From positions 1,694,333 through 1,758,332 of the forward strand of contig NZ_LR812090.1 of NCBI RefSeq assembly GCF_903772925.1: a DNA stretch of 64,000 nucleotides, written 5' to 3'. Of the stretch, positions 18,049 to 27,563 are shown one piece after another. The notes beneath the pieces are model-generated. The model worked only from the letters and a program-made list of their open reading frames with translations, was not told where the DNA came from and did not search any database. Positions within the stretch are counted from its first letter, which is position 1. Each line of letters opens with the position of its first letter. The translations under genes were made by a program, and so were the position numbers. This DNA is from Alteromonas macleodii (GTDB lineage: Bacteria; Pseudomonadota; Gammaproteobacteria; Enterobacterales; Alteromonadaceae).

Positions 18049-19371
18049 ATGTTTGAAGGGTTAAAAGTAGTTGTTGGCCTAATAAGTTTTATTATGGTGT
18101 ATCGCACCATAACTGGGAACTGCAATAAATATCTAGCGTTTGCTATTTGCGCTATATGGCTGCGATTCTTTTTGTCGGCGTTTCATACTATTACGTACCC
18201 TTCTTTGGTAGCGGGTTTTTCAATTAATGCGCTTTCAAGTATATCGGTTGCAGGGCTTGGGCTTTTCTTTTTACCGTTTGCAGTATTTACCTTACGTAAA
18301 CTACTTCCTTTCTACTTTCTGTTTCTTGCCATTGCAATAAGTGGCTTTGTCAACATGTTGATTCCAGGCACTATAAACGTCTTAGTTAAATGGTGTTATT
18401 TCTTGGTGTTAACTGGGGCTATATTTTTATCTGTAAGGGCTCAAGGTCACAGCGTTACTTTCAAAAAGTTATTAGTGTGCTTTTTTATGCCTGTAGCAAT
18501 GCAAGTGCTGTCTATAGTGCTTGGGGAAGTGAAAGCTACAGAGAATGACGGCTCGGCTAGCTATATTGGCGGGTACAACCACGAAGCAGCTTTCTCTATG
18601 ATAATAGTTAGCTTCATCTTTGTACTTGGGTTAACAGAAAGACATGCTATTAGGTTTCGAACTACACTTTTTACGATAGCAGTTTTTCTACTTATACTCG
18701 TTAATTACAGAACTGCAGTGTTAACAATTTTACCCATCGCTGCAATATTCTATTACTCGTTAGTAGAACAGCGTTTAAAGCCATCTCAAAAAGCCCCTGT
18801 TTTAACAGTGGTTTCTATGTTTCTGATTTTTGTTTTCGTTGCACTTTCTTTTACGATGAGGGAAAGGTTTGCCGACGTTGGGACGTTAGCATCGAACTTA
18901 GACCTAATATTTAAAGCACCTGCTTATTTTACTGAAGCTGAAAAAGACATTATGTCTTCAAGAGTATATTTGTGGAGTCAATATATAGATGCTTTGACAA
19001 ATTCAGACTTGCTTCAACAATTGATTGGTTATGGACCAGAGGCGTGGAATGGTGTCTTTAAGCATTACGCACATAACACATATGTTTCTTACTTTTATGA
19101 ATACGGATACATAGGGCTGTTCTCGTTTCTTTTCCTATGCTCGTATTCTTTGATTATTACCGCTGGTGTAAAAGACAAACGCTTGTCAAAAATCTTACCA
19201 CTATCTTTAATTGGCTTTTTAACAATGAATTTAGCAACAATGCCGCTATGGAATATAGAAGGACTAATATTCTTCGCAATTTTGATAGGCGTTTCTTTAG
19301 GTAATACTGCCCCAGCAAAAGCGCGGTATAGTTTTAGAAACCAGTTAGCACTATTAACTACAACGGATTAG
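18049..19371 (+). CDS. Wzy-like polysaccharide polymerase
   Basis: A 440-aa polytopic membrane protein with about 10-11 helices. A large loop near the C-terminus contains LIGYGPEAWNGVFKHYAHNT and SYFYEYGYIG, the pattern of the Wzy/O-antigen ligase superfamily. I chose the ATG at 18049; a TTG at 18037 would overlap the previous gene. It lies between two glycosyltransferase genes and is the best candidate for the repeat-unit polymerase. The gene at 11.8 kb may instead be a ligase. Confidence 0.8.
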   Translation: MFEGLKVVVGLISFIMVYRTITGNCNKYLAFAICAIWLRFFLSAFHTITYPSLVAGFSINALSSISVAGLGLFFLPFAVFTLRKLLPFYFLFLAIAISGFVNMLIPGTINVLVKWCYFLVLTGAIFLSVRAQGHSVTFKKLLVCFFMPVAMQVLSIVLGEVKATENDGSASYIGGYNHEAAFSMIIVSFIFVLGLTERHAIRFRTTLFTIAVFLLILVNYRTAVLTILPIAAIFYYSLVEQRLKPSQKAPVLTVVSMFLIFVFVALSFTMRERFADVGTLASNLDLIFKAPAYFTEAEKDIMSSRVYLWSQYIDALTNSDLLQQLIGYGPEAWNGVFKHYAHNTYVSYFYEYGYIGLFSFLFLCSYSLIITAGVKDKRLSKILPLSLIGFLTMNLATMPLWNIEGLIFFAILIGVSLGNTAPAKARYSFRNQLALLTTTD

Positions 19372-19375
19372 TTTT

Positions 19376-20473
19376 ATGAAGATTTGCGCAATAGGTCTAC
19401 GCGGTATTCCAGATGTTATGGGAGGGATAGAGTCTCATTGCCAACAGCTTTATCCTAAAATGATAAGGCAAGGTGCAGAAGTTACGGTTCTGGCGCGCTC
19501 GCCGTATGTAAGTCAGAAGCGATACGAATATGAAGGTGTGGAAGTTATTAGTGTTTGGGCACTAAGGCACAAATTGCTAGAAACCTTTTTGCATACCTTT
19601 ATCGCGATTATTTATGCCAGACTTTTTGTAAAACCAGATATTGTGCATTTGCATGCTATAGGACCGGCACTATTTACGCCGTTAGCTCGAGTACTTGGTA
19701 TGAAGGTAATGGTTACTCATCATGGGGCAGACTACGACAGGCAAAAGTGGAGTCCATTCGCTAAAAAGGTACTAAAGTTTGGCGAGAAGATGGGGATCAC
19801 CTACGGAAATAGAGTGTTGGTAGTGGGGCGAAGCTTGAGTGAACAGCTTAAATATAGCTTCCCCAAACATTCAGATAAAATTAGCTTTGTTCCCAATGGT
19901 ATGTTGCCTACACTTACAGGAAAGATAACGCCCGACTATCTACCAAAAGATTTAGGTATCAGCGCGGATAGTTATATTTTAACTGTTGGTAGGCTAGTTC
20001 CCGAAAAGGGTTTTCACGACCTAGTAGAAGCTTATAAACAATCTAACGTTTCACCAAAATTAGTAATTGTTGGTGATGCAGATCATGAAGATGACTATTC
20101 GAAAAGTTTAAAACGTTCGGCAAGTGCAAACATTATATTTGCCGGCAGGCGTTCAGGAGACGAATTGAAAGCATTATATCAGCATGCTTCAGTGTTTGTT
20201 TTACCATCGTACCATGAAGGTCTTCCCATTGTAGCGTTAGAGGCGATAAGTGCTGGTAGTAAAGTGTTATTGAGCGATATTTCACCCAATATTGATATAG
20301 AAGCACCTGCCGATAGCTATTTTCAAGTGGGGAACGTTGAAGAGCTTTCTGTAAAATTATCTACCTTATCGAGCCTAAACCTAAGTCTTGATAGAGAGGA
20401 ATTTTTAAATAAGTATGACTGGGAAAGTATAGCTACAACAACGTTCGGTCATGCTAAAAATTTGGTATCATAA
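19376..20473 (+). CDS. Glycosyltransferase, GT4 family
   Basis: This 365-aa protein has an N-terminal MKICAIGLRGIPDVMGGIES, typical of a GT4 subgroup found in exopolysaccharide loci. The donor-binding half contains TVGRLVPEKGFHDLVEAYKQ and the EX7E region PSYHEGLPIVALEAISAGSK. It starts 4 bp after the polymerase-like gene and is in the same operon. The sugar is unknown. Confidence 0.88.
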   Translation: MKICAIGLRGIPDVMGGIESHCQQLYPKMIRQGAEVTVLARSPYVSQKRYEYEGVEVISVWALRHKLLETFLHTFIAIIYARLFVKPDIVHLHAIGPALFTPLARVLGMKVMVTHHGADYDRQKWSPFAKKVLKFGEKMGITYGNRVLVVGRSLSEQLKYSFPKHSDKISFVPNGMLPTLTGKITPDYLPKDLGISADSYILTVGRLVPEKGFHDLVEAYKQSNVSPKLVIVGDADHEDDYSKSLKRSASANIIFAGRRSGDELKALYQHASVFVLPSYHEGLPIVALEAISAGSKVLLSDISPNIDIEAPADSYFQVGNVEELSVKLSTLSSLNLSLDREEFLNKYDWESIATTTFGHAKNLVS

Positions 20474-20516
20474 CGTGAGTTAAAATTTTATTCATTGCAG
20501 TTAGAAGGGAATCTAT

Positions 20517-21377
20517 TTGGATATTTCAGTTGTAATCACTACGTGTAATCGGCCGGCTTTCTTAAAGGAAGCGTTAGAAGGTATAGCAGCGCAAACATAT
20601 AAACCAAAAGAAGTCATTATCGTCAATGACTGCTCTGATATTTCATACGAATCAGTTTTAGATGTTATTAAAAAAGTAAATGCGAAACACATTCTCTTGA
20701 AAGAGAGAAGTGGCGCTAACAGAGCTAGAAATATCGGTATCGAAGAATGTTCTGGCGAAATTATAGCTTTTTTAGATGACGATGACATTTGGCTACCAGA
20801 GTATTTGAATGAAATTTTGGCTAAATACCAAAGCGGAGCCGATGCGGTAGTTGCTGGATTTAAGCAACTGGGAAAAGAAAATGTTGTTGTTATTAACAGT
20901 GATGTAGAAGTAACGAAAACATCATTGTTACGTGGAAACACATATTGTGGAATGTCTGGGTTTAGCTGCTGCAGGAAAGTTTTAGAAAAGCTGCGGTTCG
21001 ATGAAGCTCTGCCCAACGGACAAGATTGGGATATGTTTGTGAGGTTATTCACAAAAGGAATAGATTTTAGAAACATTCCAGAGGCACTGTTTTTATACCG
21101 CTTTCAAAATGAAGATGGAATTGGAGCCAAAGTGCGTAAATTAGCTCCTAAAGATATTTACCCTAGGTTAGCTTCTGCATACAAGCATAAGGATTTTTTA
21201 GGCGATTACTGGTTTAAAAAGCGTGTAAGTGAGCAAGTACTCTTTTCGTTAAAACACAAAGAAGATAAAAAAAGGTGGATTTCTTTATCAATAAAGCTTG
21301 TCGGTTTCAAAGCTACGGTAAATTTTTTCTTTAGAGCTTTGCGCAGAAAAGTATTGAAAAAACCTATGGCGATATAG
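20517..21377 (+). CDS. Glycosyltransferase, GT2 family
   Basis: A 286-aa GT-A fold enzyme starting at TTG after GAAGGGAA. The N-terminus DISVVITTCNRPAFLKEALE, the acidic motif FLDDDDIWLPEYL and NGQDWDMFVRLF fit family GT2. It is clearly paralogous to the gene at 33671-34522 on the other strand, sharing the CGMSG segment, the QDWD motif and a common C-terminal plan (KHK..LG, KKRWISLS). The two may add the same kind of sugar or be swapped modules. Confidence 0.87.
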   Translation: MDISVVITTCNRPAFLKEALEGIAAQTYKPKEVIIVNDCSDISYESVLDVIKKVNAKHILLKERSGANRARNIGIEECSGEIIAFLDDDDIWLPEYLNEILAKYQSGADAVVAGFKQLGKENVVVINSDVEVTKTSLLRGNTYCGMSGFSCCRKVLEKLRFDEALPNGQDWDMFVRLFTKGIDFRNIPEALFLYRFQNEDGIGAKVRKLAPKDIYPRLASAYKHKDFLGDYWFKKRVSEQVLFSLKHKEDKKRWISLSIKLVGFKATVNFFFRALRRKVLKKPMAI

Positions 21378-21429
21378 TGTATTTAGTTGGAATAAAAGCG
21401 AAGGAAATAACTAAGTTGGGATTAGCGTA

Positions 21430-22413
21430 ATGAAGCAGGAAAGTATGCAAAAAGCTTTTATGTATCCACCAAGAAGTCAAAATGAGTTTCTAGACTTAAA
21501 TAAAAAAGCACTCCATAAGTTAGGTTACGATGTTCAGCCTACAGATTTAACTTTTATTAGATATTTATTATCCCACCCTAAGAAAGCCATTGTGATTTTG
21601 AACTGGGTTGAAGATAGAGTATATGGCAGGTCATATAAAACTACTGTTCAGTATTTTTTTAAAATGGTTTTATTAGTCATCTTTTCAAAAGTATGTGCGA
21701 AAAAAGTGATTTGGATAAAGCATAACTTTCGGCCCCATAATAGCAGAGGAAGCACTAAGCGCTTCGATTTTTTATGCAAGTTATATTCATTGCTAAACAT
21801 TCCTCCAATATCATTAGAGAGTTACTTTTCTTCTCCGTCTCTTATTCATCCGTTGTATAAATCTGACAATGAACTTATTGAGGACGATGAAGAAACAGAG
21901 CAAGAAAATACGATAGATGTGTTGTTTTTTGGTGGGATAAAGCCTTATAAAAATTTGGATAAAGTTCTTCTCGACTGGCCTTCGTCACTTTCCTTGAAAA
22001 TAGCGGGGAAGTGCTCTGATTTATCTTACACTCGGAAGTTAGAAAAGATAATTAAAGAACGAGGCCTAAACGTTGATTGGGATAATCGCTTTCTTTCAAG
22101 TGATGAGTTGAATGAAATGTTGAAGTCATCAAAGTTTGTCCTATTACCTCATTCGGATAACACTATGATAAGTTCAGGGTCTTTTTATCATGCTATTGGT
22201 GAAGGGTGTAACGTCCTAGTGAATGCAAGTCAGTTTGGAAGAGTCAAAAGTGAGCAGCATTCATTTGTTCATCTAGTAGATATTGGGAAAATTTCAAAGG
22301 ATTTGCTGCAAACTATTTTTGTATCTAAAAGAGAAGTTCGCAAAGAGGTGTTAGCTTGTTACGGTGAAAACCGAGTAGTCGAAGCTTGGAATACGGTTAT
22401 AAATAATGCCTAG
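21430..22413 (+). CDS. Probable glycosyltransferase (GT-B-like)
   Basis: This is a 327-aa protein. The N-terminal half contains KKVIWIKHNFRPHNSRGSTK, and the C-terminal half contains DVLFFGGIKPYKNLDKVLLD and a weak donor-binding region VLLPHSDNTMISSGSFYHAI. The plan fits a divergent GT-B glycosyltransferase, without a clear EX7E motif. Base composition is AT-rich compared with the housekeeping genes. The next gene overlaps it by 8 bp. An alternative ATG at 21445 follows AGGA closely. Function is inferred from fold resemblance and context. Confidence 0.65.
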   Translation: MKQESMQKAFMYPPRSQNEFLDLNKKALHKLGYDVQPTDLTFIRYLLSHPKKAIVILNWVEDRVYGRSYKTTVQYFFKMVLLVIFSKVCAKKVIWIKHNFRPHNSRGSTKRFDFLCKLYSLLNIPPISLESYFSSPSLIHPLYKSDNELIEDDEETEQENTIDVLFFGGIKPYKNLDKVLLDWPSSLSLKIAGKCSDLSYTRKLEKIIKERGLNVDWDNRFLSSDELNEMLKSSKFVLLPHSDNTMISSGSFYHAIGEGCNVLVNASQFGRVKSEQHSFVHLVDIGKISKDLLQTIFVSKREVRKEVLACYGENRVVEAWNTVINNA

Positions 22414-23362
22414 AGTATTGGACGAAAATAGAATGAATTCAGATAACAGTGCTTCCCTATATCCCCCACAAGTAAGCGTTTTAATACCAGTTTATAACGA
22501 TATTGATAGAGTGGGCCTTTGTATAGAAAAGCTAAGTGCCATGGCTTTTCCTAAAGATGAATATGAGGTGATTATTATTGATAATGGTTCATCTGACGGT
22601 ACCTACGAATTTCTTCAAAAATTAGTTTCTGAATTAGATGATAAAGCGTTTCGCCTTATTCAATGCCTCACCCCCGGATCTTATGCAGCCCGAAATGAAG
22701 GGTTGAAATTAGCTAAAGGTGAATTCGTGGCATTTACAGATTCCGATTGTCTAGTGTCTGAAAATTGGCTTCATAGCCTACTTGATTGTTGGAAAGCGCA
22801 AAGTGGAAGGACTGTGGTCGCAGGAAAAGTATCGTTTTTCTCAGATAGCGCAAAAAATACTGAACAATGTGCTCTAGACTTTGAAAACATGTTTTCTATG
22901 AAACAAGATCAGAACGCAAAAAACGGCAAGTGCATAACTGCAAATTTGTTTTGTACAAAGCAATTACTTGAAACACACGGCGGGTTTAACGAAAAGTTAA
23001 AATCTGGCGGGGACGTTGAGTTTAGTCAGCGAGTAGTGAGCTCCGGTGGCGAAATTGTATATTCAGAAAAAGCCGAAGTTTTTCACCCATCGCGCAATAA
23101 AAAAGAGTTGTTAATCAAACGAAAGCGTGTAGTAGGAGGGACTTGGGACGCAGAACTTTCAAAGGCTAGCATAGGACGTAAACTGCGGTTTTGTGTTGGT
23201 TTAGTTAAAATGTTTTTAGGGCGAACAAAGAAGACTTTTATGAATGCTAGTTTTCCTTTCAAACGTAAGGTAAGTCTTACTTGGCTACTTTTTTTAATCT
23301 TTCTCACCAGCATGAGCGAGTTCCTCCAGCTTCAATTAGGAAAAGAAGCAAATAGAACTTAA
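22406..23362 (+). CDS. Glycosyltransferase, GT2 family
   Basis: This 318-aa enzyme has VSVLIPVYNDIDRVGLCIEK, IIDNGSSDGTYEFLQ, the acidic motif FTDSDCLVSENWL, and SGGDVEFSQRVVSSGGEIVY, a full GT2 pattern. The C-terminus has a hydrophobic stretch (LTWLLFLIFLTSMSEFLQLQ) that may attach it to the membrane. It overlaps the preceding gene by 8 bp; an internal ATG at 22433 is also possible. The flippase-like gene follows after 46 bp. Confidence 0.87.
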   Translation: MPRVLDENRMNSDNSASLYPPQVSVLIPVYNDIDRVGLCIEKLSAMAFPKDEYEVIIIDNGSSDGTYEFLQKLVSELDDKAFRLIQCLTPGSYAARNEGLKLAKGEFVAFTDSDCLVSENWLHSLLDCWKAQSGRTVVAGKVSFFSDSAKNTEQCALDFENMFSMKQDQNAKNGKCITANLFCTKQLLETHGGFNEKLKSGGDVEFSQRVVSSGGEIVYSEKAEVFHPSRNKKELLIKRKRVVGGTWDAELSKASIGRKLRFCVGLVKMFLGRTKKTFMNASFPFKRKVSLTWLLFLIFLTSMSEFLQLQLGKEANRT

Positions 23363-23408
23363 TTAATAGTTTCGTAAACCCCCTTCCAGTTAAATTATTG
23401 AGAAATAA

Positions 23409-24875
23409 ATGTCGCTTAAGAAAAAAGCTACAAAAGGTAGCATTTGGACGTCTTTAACAAGAACAGGGATCAACGTCGTTGATTTTCTTGTATATGCCTA
23501 TCTGGCACGAGTTCTAACTTTAGAAGAATTCGGTTTGGCTGGTTTCTGTTTTCTGTTCATTGAATTCGCCAATACGCTTGTAAATGCGGGGGTTAATCAG
23601 AATCTAGTTCAAAGAGACAAGTGGGAAGACAGATACGCTGCCAGCACAATGACGTTCGTTGCTGGTATGGGAATGATAGTTGTATTAGGAATTCTGGGTA
23701 TAGGGGCGCCTATTGCTTATTACTCTTACTCAGAATTAGCTGCTTGGGTTGTTGCCAGCCTCGCCCCAATTACCCTAGTCACAAGCTTACAGGTTGTGGT
23801 AAGTGGTAAACTACTTCGCGAATTTAAAAACAAACAAATGGGCGTAGCAAAGTTCTGTGCAACCCTAATCTCTGCTGTGACGATTATAGTATTGGCCGAA
23901 AATGGTTATGGGCTTTGGGCGCTAATTATCGGAAAATTGGTTAACGCAATAGTCCAATATTTTCTTCTGCTTTATGTAGCTAAATTCAAACCTTATTTTC
24001 ACTTTAACAAAAGTGACAATAAGGAGTTGATCAGCTTTTGCCTGCCCCTTTTCGGAATGACAATAATGAACTTTCTTCACCGGAAAGCCAGCAACATGTT
24101 TACTGGTTTTGTACTAGGGCCCGCTAGCTTTGCCCTTTTGGCTGCCGCGCAGAAAGGCTCGCTAATAATCAATCAGGTTACTATGAGTTCTATTAATTCT
24201 ATGGTGGTGCCGAGTTTTTCAAGAGTAACGGAAAAAGACAAGCTTGGAGACCTATATATAAAAATGGTAGCGTTAACGGCGTTACTGGTATTGCCTATTT
24301 TCATGGGCCTAGCCGCAATCGCAGATCCTTTTGTTACAATCGCATTCGGAGAAAAATTTTCTCCTAGTGCCGAATATATGGTTATAACCTCGTTCAGTAT
24401 GTTTCCTGCAGTCATCGCATGGTTCTTACCAAACCTTCTTATTGCAAACGGGAAGACGAAAGATGCGTTCAACCTTACGCTGCTAAATTTGTTTTCTAGC
24501 ATAGTAGTTGCGGGAGCAACTATTTGGTTTGGAGTCAAAATAATGCTTATAAGCACGGTAATAGCAGGATTTGTTTCGTTACCTATAAGGTTAATGATAG
24601 TAAACAAACATGTACCTATAAATTATAAACGTTTGTTTCATGAGCTGATACCGCCCTTCGCTTCATCGATGGCGATGTATTTAATTCTAGTAGCTTTAAA
24701 ACCCTACTTCACTACATGGTTCTCAAACGATATCCTATTGATTACATTGCTAATTCTTGCAGGGGTATTAATCTATCCAATAGTATACTTCGCCGCTTTC
24801 TACAAAAGTGCAAAGATTTGTGCTGCGGAGTTAATAGCTATGTTTAAAACAAAAAAACTGGCTGATTCACAATAG
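23409..24875 (+). CDS. Wzx-like flippase (polysaccharide/lipopolysaccharide transporter family)
   Basis: A 488-aa polytopic protein with about 12-14 helices, starting MSLKKKATKGSIWTSLTRTG, followed by AYLARVLTLEEFGLAGFCFL. This is the N-terminal signature of WzxC/AmsL-type exporters in the MATE-like (MOP) superfamily. It should flip the lipid-linked repeat unit to the periplasm, where the Wzy-like protein polymerises it. It is the last gene of the rightward block that starts at 16.9 kb. Confidence 0.9.
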   Translation: MSLKKKATKGSIWTSLTRTGINVVDFLVYAYLARVLTLEEFGLAGFCFLFIEFANTLVNAGVNQNLVQRDKWEDRYAASTMTFVAGMGMIVVLGILGIGAPIAYYSYSELAAWVVASLAPITLVTSLQVVVSGKLLREFKNKQMGVAKFCATLISAVTIIVLAENGYGLWALIIGKLVNAIVQYFLLLYVAKFKPYFHFNKSDNKELISFCLPLFGMTIMNFLHRKASNMFTGFVLGPASFALLAAAQKGSLIINQVTMSSINSMVVPSFSRVTEKDKLGDLYIKMVALTALLVLPIFMGLAAIADPFVTIAFGEKFSPSAEYMVITSFSMFPAVIAWFLPNLLIANGKTKDAFNLTLLNLFSSIVVAGATIWFGVKIMLISTVIAGFVSLPIRLMIVNKHVPINYKRLFHELIPPFASSMAMYLILVALKPYFTTWFSNDILLITLLILAGVLIYPIVYFAAFYKSAKICAAELIAMFKTKKLADSQ

Positions 24876-25185
24876 TATATGAAGCCTCTTATGATCTGTG
24901 GCGCAGTACGGTTATTTAAAAGCCTTGAACCGTTAATATTGTTGGTACGGTTGATTTCACAACTAGTAATACTATGAAGTTTTTTAATCGCTTCCCAATT
25001 TATCAGTTACTAAAACCCACATTAGAGCGTTCTATATAGTGTTCTTGTCCTCTAATTGAATGTATGTTACTCAAGGCAACACTTTCATTAGAAACGCGAG
25101 AAAAGAATACTATTTTTAAAGGGCAGTTAGTTGATTCTCAGTATAGTTTGATAATTAATGGATTAGTTGTTATCTGAGTTGTCGT
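24876..25185. other. AT-rich intergenic gap between convergent genes
   Basis: About 310 bp lie between the flippase-like gene and the convergent sulfotransferase. I see no gene, no strong hairpin terminator and no repeat. Confidence 0.5.
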
Positions 25186-26154
25186 CTACTCGAAGCTCGA
25201 AAATATGTTGTTCATATTAGGCAAATGTAGATCTTCGTACCATCCGTCTAATTGAAACTGCTTTAACAGATTTTTTGCCAGCGAAACCTGCTTTTCAGTA
25301 ATGCTTTCTTTCCATATCGTCAATGGGTCTTTGTTTTCCACAACAGAGCTACCTTTGAATGAAACTATTGAAGAGCCGAACAGTTTGGAAGTCGTTAGCT
25401 CAGCGTTTCTTTTTTTACCGCTATACTCTAGTACCTTTTGAATTTCGTCTTGAGGACTTTTCAATACTTGCTCGTAGCAAATGATATGAATTTCGTTTAG
25501 AGAAAACTGCTTGGAAATTACTCTATGGATAACGCACCAATTTAAGATTTGTTTTTCTATGTAATCATTTCTCGCCGCAACCTCCTCAATTATTTTGTCT
25601 AGTCCATATAAATGAGTAGTCATTAAAGCTTTGTCGTTAAGAAAATGCTCAGGAGAGCTTGGCCAGTTCCAGCGTCTGGTGACGTATTTAGATGCTGCAA
25701 CTGATAAAGGGTTTCGTACAAGTAATACAGGCTTAACATTTGGAAACTGTGTTGTTGACCACTTTGCGTGTAAATTTGCAAATACATCTTTTACTATTAA
25801 GCCTTCATATTGGTTAGATAAAGGTGTTTTGTCTATCCATAAGTTGGTCAGCGAGCCACTAAAAATTGAAGACATCAACTGTTTTAACTCATGGTTTTGA
25901 GTTTCATTTGGGATGTACATGTTTTCTTCAAAAAAACGTGCCTCATTTACTTTGTTAGGATGAAAGGGCTCGAACATTTCTCTATATGAGTTATCGGCGT
26001 TTATCAATGTAGCAACCCATGTAGTTCCACTTCTACCATCGCCAATAAGCCAAATTACATTTGAGAAATCCCCACGTTTGCACGCTTTCTTTACTTTAAT
26101 AGAATTTCTAAATTCGATTAATTGATTGCTAAATTTTTTGAGATAAGGTTTCAC
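25186..26154 (-). CDS. Sulfotransferase family protein
   Basis: This 322-aa protein has the 5'-phosphosulfate loop VIWLIGDGRSGTTWVATLIN (P-loop GDGRSGTTW, residues about 37-45) and a 3'-phosphate motif VLLVRNPLSVAASKYV near residue 145. These are the two PAPS-binding signatures of the family. It should move sulfate from PAPS onto a sugar hydroxyl. With the second sulfotransferase at 26.6 kb it suggests a sulfated polymer. The gene is AT-rich, stands alone on the minus strand and is probably acquired. Confidence 0.85.
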   Translation of the reverse strand: MKPYLKKFSNQLIEFRNSIKVKKACKRGDFSNVIWLIGDGRSGTTWVATLINADNSYREMFEPFHPNKVNEARFFEENMYIPNETQNHELKQLMSSIFSGSLTNLWIDKTPLSNQYEGLIVKDVFANLHAKWSTTQFPNVKPVLLVRNPLSVAASKYVTRRWNWPSSPEHFLNDKALMTTHLYGLDKIIEEVAARNDYIEKQILNWCVIHRVISKQFSLNEIHIICYEQVLKSPQDEIQKVLEYSGKKRNAELTTSKLFGSSIVSFKGSSVVENKDPLTIWKESITEKQVSLAKNLLKQFQLDGWYEDLHLPNMNNIFSSFE

Positions 26155-26637
26155 TATTCCATACCATATGAACCGACTGATTTGACTAGATAGATTCTCT
26201 TACAAACTCTTCTAGCTTCCCACGAACTTATAGGCCATATTATTCGCTTCAGCATACTTACGTCCAGAACTATAAAAAATTTGAATGCAATTTAAAATGT
26301 CAGCGCTTAAATACTTAGGTATTGTATAAACTTCAATTTTTATCGGTTATCGTAAGCGTAATTAAAAAATTTTACAGCCATAGTATCTTACCACTCTTTG
26401 ACCGAAAATTTCTGGCCTTAAAATTATGCCCAATTGAGAAGGCTAGTCAAAAAGTCTATCGTTAAGTAAAGTAATACATCTTATCAATTTAGGTGAAGAG
26501 TAGGAAACATACGCTGTTACTTAAAATAGGTTAGGTTACTTATTTAATAAGTTGGTGTGACAAGTATACCCACCCAAATGAACTTTAAATTAAACAACTG
26601 TGTTCGGTACAGCAATGAAAAAAAGGAATGTTAGTTA
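26155..26637. other. Intergenic region between divergent sulfotransferase genes
   Basis: These 483 bp, very AT-rich, must hold the promoters of two divergent genes. I find no sigma-54-type site, no clear -35/-10 pair and no recognisable gene. Confidence 0.5.
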
Positions 26638-27393
26638 ATGAATCATAGTCAGCGATTTGGTTACTTATTAAAAAACCCCCAGCTTACCTGGATTAAGCCT
26701 AGGAGGCTATTTATGCTCAGCCATATGAGAAGCAGATCATCATTGCTTTCGCATATACTAGGTTCAAACGAAGAAATAATAGGCTATAGTGAGCTAAGTA
26801 TTAAATACAAACGTGCTTTTTCGCTAATAGACCAAAAAATCGCGTTACACCAGGATGGATTGAAGTTCGACTCCTCTAACATTTTATACGACAAAATCCT
26901 TCATAAAAGCTATGACTTTAGAAGATGTTCAGATATAGATAAGGTTAGTTGCAATGCTATCATACTAGTTAGGCAGCCAGTGGCTACTGTGAAGAGCATT
27001 GTAACAATGGGAAGAAAACGTAATAACCTAAAGTATAGTGACGTTGATTGGGCTTGTGAATATTATTCTGAGCGGCTCAACTCGCTTGCAGGGTTTGCAA
27101 AAAAACTAGATAAATTTATCTATTTAAATTCGGATGATATTGTCGATAATACAGAAACGACGCTTACGAAACTGTCTAAAGCGCTAAATTTAAAGTCTCC
27201 TTTGTCAAACGAGTATTCTTCATTTAACAAAACGGGAAAAGAAAAGTCGGGTGATACTTCAAATAACATCAAAATGGGTAAAATCGTCAGGACTGCCGAA
27301 AATAGCGAGGTCGAAATTCCCGAAAAGTTGGCTCATAAAATGACTGAACAATATTTAGATATAATTGAATTAATAAAAAAGCGAAGCTTATAA
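26638..27393 (+). CDS. Sulfotransferase-like protein
   Basis: This 251-aa protein has the PAPS-binding loop RLFMLSHMRSRSSLLSHILG (residues about 23-42) and a 3'-phosphate motif AIILVRQPVATVKSIVTMGR near residue 110. This fits sulfotransferases with an RSRSSL loop rather than GTT. The C-terminal part is short and lysine-rich. It has its own terminator and is AT-rich. A role in sulfating the polysaccharide is inferred from the neighbourhood. Confidence 0.75.
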   Translation: MNHSQRFGYLLKNPQLTWIKPRRLFMLSHMRSRSSLLSHILGSNEEIIGYSELSIKYKRAFSLIDQKIALHQDGLKFDSSNILYDKILHKSYDFRRCSDIDKVSCNAIILVRQPVATVKSIVTMGRKRNNLKYSDVDWACEYYSERLNSLAGFAKKLDKFIYLNSDDIVDNTETTLTKLSKALNLKSPLSNEYSSFNKTGKEKSGDTSNNIKMGKIVRTAENSEVEIPEKLAHKMTEQYLDIIELIKKRSL

Positions 27394-27419
27394 TTTTAAC
27401 ATTCTCTGTCTAATTGCTA

Positions 27420-27452
27420 ATAGTTAGCGGACTTTTAGTCCGTAACTATTTT
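27420..27452 (+). terminator. Terminator after the second sulfotransferase
   Basis: ATAGTTAGCGGACT pairs with AGTCCGTAACTAT over 13 bp with a one-base bulge and a 3-nt loop, followed by TTTATT. Confidence 0.8.
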
Positions 27453-27563
27453 ATTAAGCCAATCTAGACGAGCTGGCCGGCTGGTTTATGCACAATTTTA
27501 GGCATGCGTCGCAATCTAGTTACTTATCACAAATAACGTGGAGTTCTGAATGGAGCGATTAAA

